Source of the DNA: SABI01 sp963678555
GTDB taxonomy: Bacteria; Spirochaetota; Spirochaetia; Sphaerochaetales; Sphaerochaetaceae
Direction: 5' to 3'
Length of the DNA: 64,000 bases
NCBI GenBank assembly: GCA_963678555.2
Contig: CAXXJA010000001.1
Span: 372,001-436,000 of the forward strand
Shown: positions 52,016 through 61,473 of the stretch, in pieces
How the letters are laid out: every line of letters begins with the position of its first letter
How positions within the stretch are numbered: the stretch's first letter is position 1
Made by a program: the position numbers and the translations under genes
The notes under the pieces: generated by a model
Seen by the model: only the letters and a program-made list of their open reading frames with translations
Database searches by the model: none
Told to the model about the DNA's origin: nothing

Positions 52016-52660
52016 CTACGGCGAATTCGTACTCAGTTCCTGATGAAACTTCACCTCGGCTTTCAGCTGGATAAGCGAGAGGGCCAGGTCATCGCGTCTT
52101 ACGATGACCTGCTCCGGAGTCCTGAGGTAGGTGCTTGAAAAGTTCAGGATTCCCATCACTCCTGCACCGGAGAGCCTGTCAGCCATCTCCTGGGCATCAC
52201 TCTCGGGCACCGTCAGGATAGCATACCTGACCGCCGTCCTCCGTATGTAATTTTCCAGGATCTCTACATCATGAATCTTCACCCCGCCGATCGTGGTCCC
52301 AATCAGGAAGGGAGAGGAATCGAAGGCCGCCCCCACATACATATCATAGCATCTGAAGCCGTCGTACTTGAGAAGAGCCGAACCAAGGGAGCCCACTCCG
52401 ATGAGAACAGCCTCACAGTCGTGTGAAAGTCCCAGTATCTGTTCGATCCGCAGGATACACCCGGAGGTGTTGAACCCCTTCTTCGGTCTTCCCTGACAGG
52501 ATGCGTAACTCATGTCCTTGCGCACCTGTATCGCCTTCAGCCGCAGAGAATCGGAGAGCATCGTCGTCGATGTCCACTCCTTTCCCAGAGCCTGTTCTGA
52601 GCGGAGGATCCGAAGATAGGAAGGCAACCGTCTCACGGTGGGCAGGGGAATGGTTTCCAT
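52016..52660 (-). CDS. rex: Redox-sensing transcriptional repressor Rex
   Basis: A 214-residue Rex. An N-terminal winged helix (LPTVRRLPSYLRIL...RLKAIQVRKDMS) is followed by a Rossmann NAD(H)-binding domain with IGVGSLGSALL (Gly-x-Gly-x2-Gly), AAFDSSPFLIG and ILTVPESDAQ, and a C-terminal domain-swap helix. It senses NADH/NAD+ and represses fermentative genes. No SD; the ATG is 6 nt after the -10 box, so the mRNA is probably leaderless. A dyad over the -10 suggests autoregulation. Confidence 0.93.
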   Translation of the reverse strand: METIPLPTVRRLPSYLRILRSEQALGKEWTSTTMLSDSLRLKAIQVRKDMSYASCQGRPKKGFNTSGCILRIEQILGLSHDCEAVLIGVGSLGSALLKYDGFRCYDMYVGAAFDSSPFLIGTTIGGVKIHDVEILENYIRRTAVRYAILTVPESDAQEMADRLSGAGVMGILNFSSTYLRTPEQVIVRRDDLALSLIQLKAEVKFHQELSTNSP

Positions 52661-52663
52661 GAA

Positions 52664-52679
52664 AACAGTATAGACTGTT
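52664..52679. promoter_or_regulatory. Dyad overlapping the rex -10 box
   Basis: AACAGT-ATAG-ACTGTT, 6-bp arms and 4-nt centre, centred on the -10 of rex. It differs from the usual Rex box (TTGTGA-N-TCACAA), so the binding protein is uncertain. Confidence 0.5.
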
Positions 52680-52695
52680 AGATGTGTATAAGCAA
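52667..52695 (-). promoter_or_regulatory. Promoter of rex, leaderless layout
   Basis: On the minus strand TTGCTT (52690-52695), 17-nt spacer, TATACT (52667-52672), then 6 nt to the ATG. Confidence 0.7.
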
Positions 52696-52739
52696 GTAAT
52701 TTATATCGATAAAAAATATAGATAAAAAAGTGAATACAT

Positions 52740-52905
52740 ATCGACGTGCAGGAACTTGAGGAGTCATCGGCCTGGCAAGCCGTCCCCTCCTTACACGCAC
52801 GGGGATTCGCACTCTCCGGAGGTGTGCTGAAAGCCCTGAGCTCCCTGTTTCCCCTCTCTACACAGGTATCTCCTGCTCCCGCACATCCAGTCTGTGCGGG
52901 AGCTC
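52740..52905 (+). ncRNA. Candidate structured leader or small RNA before the YesM-like kinase gene
   Basis: Nested complementary blocks occur: GTGC...GCAC (52746-52749 and 52796-52799), GAGGAG with CTCC, GGC/GCC inside, then GCAC-CTCCGGAG-GTGC (about 52808-52826) and a perfect 11-bp stem GCTCCCGCACA / TGTGCGGGAGC (52875-52903). The last stem lacks a T-tract. It matches no RNA family I know. Could be a leader of the kinase gene or an independent RNA. Confidence 0.35.
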
Positions 52906-52992
52906 TTCTGTGTCCGCCTCCATCGCACCACTACCTGGGCTGCAGATGATTTTCATCTTTGATTGACCGTGCATCTGATGGTATGATACCTC

Positions 52993-54945
52993 ATGAGAAT
53001 CCGCAGCAAACTGATCCTTCTCTCGGTCATCTTCATTCTGGGTATGTTCAGCCTCATCGGCCTGTCGATACGGACGTGGCATCAGATGGAGGAGGTGAAC
53101 GATTATATCGAACAGGGCATCGAACTGCAGGTGAAAAGCAGAGAGGTTCAGTCCCTGATGAAGGATATGGTCTTCGACCTCTTCGTCCCGAGACTCTACG
53201 GACAGCTGCGATCGTTCACCTATTCACCCCGTTCGGTGGTGACTATCAGACAGTGGAAGACTTCGGTATACGAGTATCGCGAGACATTCAAACGGTTCTC
53301 GCAGGCAAAGGACCTGCTCGAGATATCCGACCCCACCCTCATTGACCAGTTCAACACGGCACAGACGATGCATGAGAAGGCAATGGGACGTCTTGAACAG
53401 CTCGATTCGATGGTGACGATGATCAAGGCCCAGATGGGACAGCTGGAAGATGACAAGCGATACAATGAGATCCTCGGAGAAGACACCTTCATCCCGTTCT
53501 TCGAAGAGTTCCGGGATACCTCCTACTATTTTGCGAACAGCGTCGAAAGCTTCATGAACTACTTTATCGAGGAGTTCCGTCTGTACGCCCTTGATATCAG
53601 AAACGGCATCCTGGTCATATTCCTTCTTCTTGCGCTCGCCATCACCGCGTTCGGAATCATCAGCTCACTCCTTATCTCCCGTGATTTCCTGTGGAAGATA
53701 CACCATGTGGAGAGCGCATTTCGTACGGTGAGCAGGGGAGATTTCACCACGAAGATGGATATCACGAGTCGTGACGAATTCGGCTCACTTTCCACTCAGT
53801 TTAACGCGCTGATCACAGACCTGAAGGAGAATGTCGACAACATCCTCCTGCTTACCAGGGATCTCGGCTCATCGATCAGCGAGAACACCAGCCTCGATGA
53901 ACTCATGAATATCGTGACACGGACCGTGGTACAGGAGAAGACTGCTGACGGAGCTGCGATTTTCCTCCTTGGGACGGCTATCCCGATGACAACCCGGAGG
54001 GAGGGGCATGTCCCTGACGAGGTGCAGCTGATGGCAGCTTCGGGTTCCTGCGGCGTAGATAATCCTCAGGTTATGGACATCCTGTCGCAGGTCGCTCAGG
54101 AGGTATACAGGACGGGAAGGGCGGTGCACGGTGAACAGGGGACGGAGATGGACACCAGGGGAGATGCTTCTCTGATGGCCGCTCCTCTGTATGCCCAGGG
54201 AGTACTTGTCGGGTCCCTTGTGCTGATGAAAACAGGGGAGGGTTCTTCGTTCACCGACCTCGGTGTGACCCGCCTGTCGACCTTTGCGCAGTACACGGGA
54301 CTGACACTGGACAACCACTTCAAGTACCTTGAACTGATCGGGAAGGGAGAGGCTGAATATCAGGCACTCCAGTCACAGGTTCAGCCTCATTTCATCTATA
54401 ACATTCTCAACGGGTTCATCGGACTCAACCGCCTGCAAGCGCGGGATGAGCTTGAGAAGGCGATCCTCGAACTGAAGGATATGCTCCGGTACACACAGGA
54501 CTCACGGTCCTGGGCTACGCTTGCCGAAGAGTTTGCTTTTGTAGGAAACTATTGTGAACTTCAGAAACTCCGATTCGATGACCGCCTGAGCTATACGATC
54601 GAACTTGATGATGATGTGAGTCAGATACGGGTGCCGAGACTGATTCTCCAGCCGATCGTGGAAAACGCCATCATCCATGGGATCGAACCATCTCAGGGAT
54701 GTACAGGTGAGCTCTCGGTGAGTGCTTTCTACGCTCTCGAGGAGAAGGAACATCTGGTCACGATCGTCGTGAAGGACAACGGTGTCGGGTTTGTTCTCGA
54801 TTCCCTTACCGAGCGGGAACATATCGGGGTGGGAAATGTGCGTAAACGTCTTCAGTATGCCTACCCCGGTGCGCAGTTCGCCGTACGCAGTACGAAGGGC
54901 AGAGGTACTGAAGTGCGGCTCTCCTTCAGAGGAGATACGTTGTGA
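52993..54945 (+). CDS. YesM/LytS-type sensor histidine kinase
   Basis: A 650-residue membrane kinase. TM1 is at about 5-25, a periplasmic sensor about 26-200, TM2 about 205-228, HAMP about 229-285, a GAF-like domain about 300-450, and a His_kinase domain with QPHFIYNILN (phospho-His), QPIVENAIIHGIE (N box) and DNGVGF. The overall type matches kinases that regulate sugar transport with AraC-type partners. Stop overlaps the regulator gene by 4 nt. Confidence 0.92.
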   Translation: MRIRSKLILLSVIFILGMFSLIGLSIRTWHQMEEVNDYIEQGIELQVKSREVQSLMKDMVFDLFVPRLYGQLRSFTYSPRSVVTIRQWKTSVYEYRETFKRFSQAKDLLEISDPTLIDQFNTAQTMHEKAMGRLEQLDSMVTMIKAQMGQLEDDKRYNEILGEDTFIPFFEEFRDTSYYFANSVESFMNYFIEEFRLYALDIRNGILVIFLLLALAITAFGIISSLLISRDFLWKIHHVESAFRTVSRGDFTTKMDITSRDEFGSLSTQFNALITDLKENVDNILLLTRDLGSSISENTSLDELMNIVTRTVVQEKTADGAAIFLLGTAIPMTTRREGHVPDEVQLMAASGSCGVDNPQVMDILSQVAQEVYRTGRAVHGEQGTEMDTRGDASLMAAPLYAQGVLVGSLVLMKTGEGSSFTDLGVTRLSTFAQYTGLTLDNHFKYLELIGKGEAEYQALQSQVQPHFIYNILNGFIGLNRLQARDELEKAILELKDMLRYTQDSRSWATLAEEFAFVGNYCELQKLRFDDRLSYTIELDDDVSQIRVPRLILQPIVENAIIHGIEPSQGCTGELSVSAFYALEEKEHLVTIVVKDNGVGFVLDSLTEREHIGVGNVRKRLQYAYPGAQFAVRSTKGRGTEVRLSFRGDTL

Positions 54946-56189
54946 GAATTCTGATCGCCGATGACGAGCGCCTCGTGCGCCTCAGTATCAGAAGCATGAT
55001 CGAGGAACTGCAAGAGAAGGGTCTCTGCGAACGAGCGGTCATTGAAGAGGCACAGAACGGAATTGAACTCGAATCCGCTCTCAGGGCATTTCATCCTCAC
55101 CTTGCCTTCGTCGACATCAAGATGCCCGGGAAGAGCGGACTTGAGGTTATTGAGCAGGCCGGGAAAGAAGTGGATCGACTGTTCTGGGTCCTCCTGACCG
55201 GCTATGCAGAGTTTTCCTTCGCCAAGCGTGCGATCGATGCGGGTGTGCTGGATTATCTGGTGAAACCTGCCAGCTCCCGGGATGTGCTTAAGGTGATACA
55301 GGCAGCGGAACGGAAGGCTTTGATTCTGATCAACGCAGAGACATTACTGCATGCCGGGAAACTCAGCAGCCTTCTTCGCAGGACCACCGATCAGGAGTTT
55401 GACTCGTGGTTCGCGCATCGCCTTTTCCTCGGCGGTCTGCTCCTCTGGAACAGAGATGAGCACGAGAAAAACGAGCACAACGGTGACTTCCCCAGCAGTG
55501 ACGTACTGCTCATGAGAGAGTTCAAGAAACACCTCGATTCCTCCCTTGAACGTTTCACCCTCCAGTATTATCCGTTCGGTATCTGCTCGGCTGCTGTCTA
55601 TTCCGAGAACGGGAACCTGATTGTCTCCGTATCCCACCAATCCCGCATTCCTGACGGATTGCGAGCTATCGGAGAACACCTTGATACCTTCATTACCGGT
55701 ATTCTCGACTCTTCTTTCCCTGAGGGCCGACCGTTGACCTGGAGACCCCTTCCCGTATCCTCCGATGCTCAACGGTTTGTAGACCGAGTAGCTCACTGGG
55801 AGCAGAGCGAGCATGAGAGGACACAGCCGGTCCCCGGTCTCAGAGCAGTCAAAGGTCAGTCAGTGAAGAGAACGGAGCAGATCGAGAAGGCCATTGACCT
55901 TGTGAACAGAACCTATACCCGGGACATAGGGCTTGCCCAGATCGCCGATGAACTCGGTCTCACCCCGAACTACCTCTCTTCAGAATTCAAGGCTTGTACC
56001 GGGGTGAACTTCACCGACTACATTACGCACCTCAGGATGGAATCAGCGTGTGATCTGCTGAAATCTCCCGGTATGAGTGTGAAGATGACAGCTGCCGAGC
56101 TCGGCTACACGAGCTGGCGGTATTTCTCCAAACTCTTCTGCCAGACCTACGGAATCAGGCCCTCACAGTATATTGAGGAGAACCGATGA
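54942..56189 (+). CDS. YesN-type response regulator with AraC HTH
   Basis: 415 residues: a receiver domain (about 1-125) with DDE near the N-terminus, phospho-acceptor Asp in FVDIKMPG and Lys in YLVKPAS; a linker (about 130-305); and a C-terminal AraC double HTH (about 315-412: TRDIGLAQIADELGLTPNYLSSEFKACTG and VKMTAAELGYTSWRYFSKLFCQTYG). Start is GTG at 54942 (GTGA overlap), with GGAG 7 nt upstream. It most likely activates the adjacent rhamnose transporter operon. Confidence 0.92.
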   Translation: MRILIADDERLVRLSIRSMIEELQEKGLCERAVIEEAQNGIELESALRAFHPHLAFVDIKMPGKSGLEVIEQAGKEVDRLFWVLLTGYAEFSFAKRAIDAGVLDYLVKPASSRDVLKVIQAAERKALILINAETLLHAGKLSSLLRRTTDQEFDSWFAHRLFLGGLLLWNRDEHEKNEHNGDFPSSDVLLMREFKKHLDSSLERFTLQYYPFGICSAAVYSENGNLIVSVSHQSRIPDGLRAIGEHLDTFITGILDSSFPEGRPLTWRPLPVSSDAQRFVDRVAHWEQSEHERTQPVPGLRAVKGQSVKRTEQIEKAIDLVNRTYTRDIGLAQIADELGLTPNYLSSEFKACTGVNFTDYITHLRMESACDLLKSPGMSVKMTAAELGYTSWRYFSKLFCQTYGIRPSQYIEENR

Positions 56190-56195
56190 GCTGCT

Positions 56196-56220
56196 CAGCC
56201 CGGCAAGGGGCTGCCTGTTT
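56196..56220 (+). terminator. Short hairpin after the response regulator gene
   Basis: CAGCCC (56196-56201) and GGGCTG (56208-56213) form a 6-bp stem with a 6-nt loop, followed by CCTGTTTC. Weak candidate terminator between the two-component genes and the transporter. Confidence 0.35.
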
Positions 56221-56338
56221 CGCCGTAATCGTAGAAAAAGACACGTATATCTGAGATAAAGAGACTCACGCGGATGGAAAGGACCATGATACCCTTGAAT
56301 CAGTCACAAATGAATATGTTTCCAAAAGGAGGAACACA

Positions 56339-57352
56339 ATGAAACACATGGTACTGGTACTTTCCCTGATACTCATTCTGGCATCAGGAACGGTCTTTGC
56401 ACAGGCACAGCAGGAAGCTGCCGATGAAGAGCTCAAGCTCGTCCTTCTCGTCAAGAGTCTGGGAAACGGCTTCTTCGAGGCTGTCGCTGACGGCGGTGTC
56501 GAGGCTGCAGGAGAACTGGGTAACGTGAAGTCTATCTACATGGGTCCTTCCACAGCGACTGCGGAAGGTCAGATTGAGATCATCGAATCGCTCATCGCTC
56601 AGAAGGTGGATGGAATCGCGATTTCAGCGAATGACCCTGATGCCCTGGTCCCCGTCACCAAGAAAGCTATGAAAGCCGGAATCCAGGTTATTTCGTTCGA
56701 CTCAGGAATCTCCGAAGGTGGAAGGACCATCGACCTTGCTCCGTCTGCCGCCGAACTCATCGGACGCCAGCAGGTACAGCTCATCGCCGAACTCGTTGAC
56801 TACAAGGGTGATATCGCCATCCTGTCAGCCACCAGCCAGGCAACGAATCAGAATACGTGGATCGAATGGATGAAGGAAGAGATCAGGAAACCCGAGTACA
56901 AGGACATGAAGATCGTCGAGACCGTCTACGGTGATGATGCAGCCGACAAGAGCTATCGTGAAGCAGTCGGGCTTATGCAGAAATATCCGAACCTTGCCGG
57001 TATCATCTCTCCCACCACCGTCGGTGTTCTGGCAGCCAGCAAGGCAATTGAGGATGAAGGTATGAAGGGAAAGGTACAGATCACCGGACTCGGACTCCCC
57101 TCAGAGATGCAGCACTACGTAGAGAACGGCACCTGCGGTCAGATGGCACTGTGGAATCCGATCGACCTCGGATACACCTCGACATACATCCTTGAAGCTC
57201 TCGTTACCGGAAAAGCCGATGGGAATCCGGGAGATGAGATCTCCATCGGACGTATGGGAACCGTTACCGTCGGAGAAGGCGGCGCTTCCATCATGGGCGT
57301 TCCCTTCGTTTTCAATGCTGAAAACATCGCGAAATTCGCCGCAATGTTCTAA
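56339..57352 (+). CDS. Sugar ABC transporter substrate-binding protein, RhaS-like (rhamnose)
   Basis: A 337-residue periplasmic binding protein of the type-I sugar family. Signal peptide about 1-21 (FAQAQ), no lipobox. KSLGNGFFEAVADGG, IAISANDPDALVPV, ATNQNTWIEWMKEE and WNPIDLGYTSTYI match RhaS-type proteins. SD AAAAGGAGG. The co-transcribed RhaM mutarotase at the end of the operon supports L-rhamnose as the ligand. Autoinducer-2 (LsrB) is a relative but less likely. Confidence 0.9.
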   Translation: MKHMVLVLSLILILASGTVFAQAQQEAADEELKLVLLVKSLGNGFFEAVADGGVEAAGELGNVKSIYMGPSTATAEGQIEIIESLIAQKVDGIAISANDPDALVPVTKKAMKAGIQVISFDSGISEGGRTIDLAPSAAELIGRQQVQLIAELVDYKGDIAILSATSQATNQNTWIEWMKEEIRKPEYKDMKIVETVYGDDAADKSYREAVGLMQKYPNLAGIISPTTVGVLAASKAIEDEGMKGKVQITGLGLPSEMQHYVENGTCGQMALWNPIDLGYTSTYILEALVTGKADGNPGDEISIGRMGTVTVGEGGASIMGVPFVFNAENIAKFAAMF

Positions 57353-57375
57353 ACCGGCATAGCGATACTGTACAT

Positions 57376-57411
57376 GGGCAGAGCGTACCGGTCTCCGATG
57401 CTGCTCTGCCC
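57376..57411 (+). other. Stem-loop between the binding-protein and ATPase genes
   Basis: GGGCAGAGC (57376-57384) and GCTCTGCCC (57403-57411), a perfect 9-bp stem with an 18-nt loop and no T-tract. Typical of a stabilising or attenuating hairpin that favours expression of the binding protein over the rest. Confidence 0.6.
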
Positions 57412-57472
57412 GTTCAGTGTCCTGAGTACAGAGAACCTTTACAGAATCTGAGTTTTACAAGGAGATGCGACA

Positions 57473-58993
57473 TTGGAACCGATGAAACCGATGGAACCGA
57501 TTCTCGAGATCAGGGAAGTCACTAAGTATTTTCCGGGGATCAAGGCACTGGACGGTGTCCACCTTGCGATACGTCCCGGAGAGGTCCATGCTCTGATAGG
57601 TGAGAACGGGGCCGGAAAATCAACACTGGTCAAGATCCTTACCGGTGTGTATTTCCCGACCAGCGGGGAGGTCCTTCTTGACGGGAAGCCCGTTCATTTC
57701 AAGGATGCTCTCGAAGCACAGAGTGCAGGAATCGCGGCAATTCACCAGGAAGCCTCAATGTTTCCCGACCTTTCGGTCACAGAGAACATCTTCATGGGAC
57801 ATCATCAGATCAGCCCATCCACCAAGAAGATTGACTGGAAGAGTATGAAACGCCACACCCGGGAGCTCCTGAAACGGATGGAACTCGATATCAGCGGAGA
57901 CACCCTCGTGAAGAACCTCGGGGTCGCTCAGCGCCACATGGTGGAGATAGCCAAGGCTCTCAGTCTCGATGCCCGTATCGTGATCATGGATGAGCCGACC
58001 AGCGCTCTCACCCTGAGAGAGGTGGATGACCTGTACAAAATCGTACGTCAGCTGAAACAGGAAGGGAAGGCTATTATCTTCATCAGCCATAAATTCGATG
58101 AAATCTTCGAGATCTGCGACTACTTCACCGTTCTGAGAGACGGCAAATACATCGGAGAGGGACATGTCGCTGAATCGTCAGTGGACGCTATCATTCGAAT
58201 GATGGTCGGCCGTTCACTCGACCAGATGTTCCCCAAGAGCGATTCAGTCATTGGGGAGACCGTGCTCTCGGTGAAACAGCTGTCTCAGACAGGATTCTTC
58301 CATGATATCTCCTTTGATCTGAGAAAAGGTGAAATCCTGGGGTTCTTTGGTCTTATCGGAGCGGGGAGATCCGAGGTGATGAGAACGATCTTCGGTATTG
58401 ATAAAGCCTCCCGGGGACACATTGAGCTGAACGGGAAAAAGGTCTCCATCACAAATCCGAGAAGTGCCATGAAACACGGAATCGCCTTCGTTCCCGAAGA
58501 CCGTCAGACTCAGGGGATCATTCTCCAGATGAGTCTGACGAAGAATATCACACTGCCCCAGATCCAGAACATCGCAAAGGCTTCAGTGCTCAACAGCCGG
58601 GTTGAAAGACGTATCGCGAGGGAAGCGGGAGAGCAGATGGAGATCAAGGCCGCCGGGTACCATGTCGATGCAGATACTCTCAGCGGAGGGAACCAGCAGA
58701 AGGTGGTGCTGGCCAAGTGGCTTGCCACGAATCCCGATATCCTGATCCTTGACGAACCGACGAAGGGGATCGATGTCGCCACGAAGGCTGCAGTGCATGA
58801 GTTCGTCTCTGCAATGGCTGCCAGAGGGCTTGCAGTGATCCTTGTCTCCTCTGAGCTACCTGAAGTGATGGGGATGTCTGATCGTATCATCGTAATGCAC
58901 GAAGGGCATATTACGGCACGGATAGAGGCCAAGGACGCTGATACCGATGAGATTATGAAGGCAGCGACCGGTCACGAGGAGGTAGCGGTATGA
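57473..58993 (+). CDS. Sugar ABC transporter ATP-binding protein (RhaT-like)
   Basis: A 506-residue double ABC ATPase. First half: Walker A GENGAGKST, LGVAQRHMVEIAKAL in place of the LSGGQ signature, Walker B VIMDEPTSAL. Second half: degenerate Walker A (GLIGAGRSEV), LSGGNQQKVVLAKWL signature, Walker B LILDEPTKGID. This is the usual asymmetric pattern of monosaccharide importers. The start is TTG at 57473, 8 nt after AAGGAG; ATG 57482 is too far from it. Confidence 0.93.
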   Translation: MEPMKPMEPILEIREVTKYFPGIKALDGVHLAIRPGEVHALIGENGAGKSTLVKILTGVYFPTSGEVLLDGKPVHFKDALEAQSAGIAAIHQEASMFPDLSVTENIFMGHHQISPSTKKIDWKSMKRHTRELLKRMELDISGDTLVKNLGVAQRHMVEIAKALSLDARIVIMDEPTSALTLREVDDLYKIVRQLKQEGKAIIFISHKFDEIFEICDYFTVLRDGKYIGEGHVAESSVDAIIRMMVGRSLDQMFPKSDSVIGETVLSVKQLSQTGFFHDISFDLRKGEILGFFGLIGAGRSEVMRTIFGIDKASRGHIELNGKKVSITNPRSAMKHGIAFVPEDRQTQGIILQMSLTKNITLPQIQNIAKASVLNSRVERRIAREAGEQMEIKAAGYHVDADTLSGGNQQKVVLAKWLATNPDILILDEPTKGIDVATKAAVHEFVSAMAARGLAVILVSSELPEVMGMSDRIIVMHEGHITARIEAKDADTDEIMKAATGHEEVAV

Positions 58994-59982
58994 GAATTGC
59001 CGGAATAGTACGGGCCGTTTTCGCCCGTCGTGAGATCTCACTCATCATACTCATCGCCGCACTTCTTGCTACGGTTACCCAGAGGGCTCCCATGTTCCTC
59101 TCAGTGGATAACATTCATAGAATCGTCAATGATACGGTGATCCTGATCATGGTCTCTCTCGGTCAGCTCCTGGTCATTCTCACGGGAGGGATCGATCTGT
59201 CGGTGGGATCGATCATCGCTTTCAGCGGCATGTCGGCATCCCTGATAAATCAGGCGCATCCGGCAATCCCTGCACCGTTTATCCTGCTGATCGGAGTACT
59301 GGTCGGCACCGCACTGGGAATGATCAACGGATCCATCGTCGCCTTCGGAAAGGTGCCTCCCATCATCACGACCCTCGGTACGATGAGTATCTTCCGCGGG
59401 TTTACGTTCGTGATCTCGAAAGGGCAGTGGGTGACTGCACATGAGATGAGTCAGTCGTACATGAACCTTCCCCACGGGAATTTTCTTGGACTTACGAACC
59501 TCATATGGTGGGGTATCCTCGTATCTGCTGTAATGATCTATTTCTCCATCTATACCCGCAGTGGGCGGGAAGTGTACGCGATAGGGGGAAACGCCACAGC
59601 GGCACGGTTTGTGGGAGTCAGTGAAAGAAAGATCAAGTTCATGATCTTCACCATCAGCGGCATGCTCAGCGGGATTGCCGGTGTCATGTGGACTGCGCGG
59701 TATGCGGCGGCAGTGAATGAGACTGCGACCGGGTTCGAACTGCAGACGGTGGCAGCCTGTGTGATCGGTGGAGTGAGTATCGCAGGCGGTTCGGGAACTG
59801 TGGTTGGTGTCATTCTCGGTGGACTGTTCATCGGAGTTATCAACAATGCACTGCCGGTGATCAATCTTTCACCGTTTTATCAGATGTTCATTCAGGGAGC
59901 TATCGTCCTTCTTGCGATGCTGATCAACACCCTCGCTGACAGAAGGCAGGAGAAGATCCTGCTGCATAGGAGGAGAGCGTAA
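58990..59982 (+). CDS. Sugar ABC transporter permease 1 (RhaP-like)
   Basis: A 330-residue inner-membrane permease of the RbsC/RhaPQ type with about nine or ten helices, DLSVGSIIAFSG, SGRxVYAIGGN and GTVVGVILGG-type motifs. Starts by ATGA overlap with the ATPase gene. The two permease genes form a heterodimer. Confidence 0.92.
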   Translation: MRIAGIVRAVFARREISLIILIAALLATVTQRAPMFLSVDNIHRIVNDTVILIMVSLGQLLVILTGGIDLSVGSIIAFSGMSASLINQAHPAIPAPFILLIGVLVGTALGMINGSIVAFGKVPPIITTLGTMSIFRGFTFVISKGQWVTAHEMSQSYMNLPHGNFLGLTNLIWWGILVSAVMIYFSIYTRSGREVYAIGGNATAARFVGVSERKIKFMIFTISGMLSGIAGVMWTARYAAAVNETATGFELQTVAACVIGGVSIAGGSGTVVGVILGGLFIGVINNALPVINLSPFYQMFIQGAIVLLAMLINTLADRRQEKILLHRRRA

Positions 59983-61028
59983 TGGATAATGGTAAAAATC
60001 CTCTGATGGGTTCCGACAGACTGATCAATGAGAACTCGTTCAAGGAACGGATGATCGTGTTGTTCACGAAGTGGGAGACGCTCCTGGCTCTTCTGTTCGT
60101 TCTCGAGATTGTCATCTTCTCGAATATCACCCCGTATTTCCTCGATTACTTCAACCTGATGAATGCTTCCTTCACATTCATGGAGAAGGCCGTAATGGCT
60201 CTCCCGATGATTTTCGTCATCATGAGCGGGGATATCGACATCTCTATCGCATCGATCATCGCACTCGCATCTTTCGCGATGGGGTATGCAGCAGAAGCTG
60301 GAGCAGACACGTCCAGTCTTATTCTTATCGGTCTCTCCGTCGGAACGGTAGCAGGCATGTTCAACGGGTTTTTCATAACGAGGCTCGGTATGCCTGCCAT
60401 CGCAGTCACCCTCGCGACACAGTCGCTCTTCCGCGGTATCTCCCAGGCCGTTCTCGAAGACCATGCCTACACCACCTATCCCGAATCCTTTGCATACTTC
60501 GGGCAAGGGTATGCGGGCGACACCATCATTCCGTTCGAACTTGTCCTGTTCCTTGTCCTTGCGCTGATAATGGGATTCATCCTCCACAAGACGACCTACG
60601 GCAGACAGCTCTATGCGATCGGTAATTCCAAATCGGCAGCACGGTTCGCAGGTATCCATGTGGACCGCGTGCGGTTTGTGAATTTCACGCTCAACGGTCT
60701 GTTCTGCGGCATCGCTGCAATCCTGCTCACGAGCCGTATCGGCTCCACACGGCCGAATATCGCACTGAACTGGGATATCGAGACTATTACGCTGGTCGTC
60801 CTTGGCGGCGTGTCGATCATGGGCGGAAGGGGAACCGTACCGGGAGTGACGGTCGCCATTTTCCTCCTCGGGTACCTGAAGTTCGGGATGGGGCTGCTCA
60901 ATATCAGCGCGAAGATCATGATCATCACCACAGGCATCCTGCTTATTATTGCAGTCCTTCTTCCCAACTTCCTTGACCTTGTCAAGGCGAAGAGGAAACT
61001 GCGGCTGCAGCAGGCACGGCAGAACTGA
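59982..61028 (+). CDS. Sugar ABC transporter permease 2 (RhaQ-like)
   Basis: A 348-residue permease of the same family as the preceding one: DIDISIASIIALASF, TYGRQLYAIGNSKSAARFAG and VVLGGVSIMGGRGTVPG. The cytoplasmic N-terminal 25 residues are polar. Starts one base into the preceding stop (TAATG). Paired with the upstream permease. Confidence 0.92.
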   Translation: MDNGKNPLMGSDRLINENSFKERMIVLFTKWETLLALLFVLEIVIFSNITPYFLDYFNLMNASFTFMEKAVMALPMIFVIMSGDIDISIASIIALASFAMGYAAEAGADTSSLILIGLSVGTVAGMFNGFFITRLGMPAIAVTLATQSLFRGISQAVLEDHAYTTYPESFAYFGQGYAGDTIIPFELVLFLVLALIMGFILHKTTYGRQLYAIGNSKSAARFAGIHVDRVRFVNFTLNGLFCGIAAILLTSRIGSTRPNIALNWDIETITLVVLGGVSIMGGRGTVPGVTVAIFLLGYLKFGMGLLNISAKIMIITTGILLIIAVLLPNFLDLVKAKRKLRLQQARQN

Positions 61029-61071
61029 ACCGGAGGCCTGTCACGATGGTGAAAAAGGGGGAGTCAGACCT

Positions 61072-61389
61072 ATGAGAAGAATCGCGTTTACGATGAAGTT
61101 GAAACCGGGTTTCCGCGATGAGTACAGACGGCGTCACGATGAAATATGGCCGGAACTGAAGAGCCTTCTCAAGGAGGCTGGCATCAGTGAGTATTCCATC
61201 TTTCTTGATGAGGACAGTGATACCCTCTTTGCCTTCCAGAAGATCAGCGAGGACTCTGCAGGCTCTCAGGATCTTGGAACGCATGAGATAGTCCAGCGAT
61301 GGTGGGCGTATATGGCCGATATCATGGAAACTCGGGAGGATACATCTCCGGTCTCCCGGGACCTGACTGAGCTGTTCTACCTCGAATAG
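61072..61389 (+). CDS. rhaM: L-rhamnose mutarotase
   Basis: A 105-residue RhaM that interconverts alpha- and beta-L-rhamnose. EEYQRRHNPIWPEL of E. coli RhaM matches DEYRRRHDEIWPEL here, with the active-site His kept; QRWWAYMADIM and SPVSRDLTELFYL also match. Start at 61072 has GGGGGAG 8 nt upstream; a longer frame to 60949 would overlap the permease and is rejected. This is the best evidence that the transporter carries rhamnose. RhaA, RhaB and RhaD are not in the window. Confidence 0.93.
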   Translation: MRRIAFTMKLKPGFRDEYRRRHDEIWPELKSLLKEAGISEYSIFLDEDSDTLFAFQKISEDSAGSQDLGTHEIVQRWWAYMADIMETREDTSPVSRDLTELFYLE

Positions 61390-61421
61390 GTCCGGTCTGA
61401 TTCCCACCTCTGTAACACACA

Positions 61422-61444
61422 ACATCCCCGGTTACCGGGGATGT
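61422..61444 (+). terminator. Hairpin after rhaM
   Basis: ACATCCCCGG / CCGGGGATGT, 10-bp perfect stem with a 3-nt loop. GTTGTGG follows with few Ts, so it is a strong stem but only a fair intrinsic terminator. Confidence 0.55.
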
Positions 61445-61473
61445 GTTGTGGTCAGTGGTGTCTGGGTACTTGA

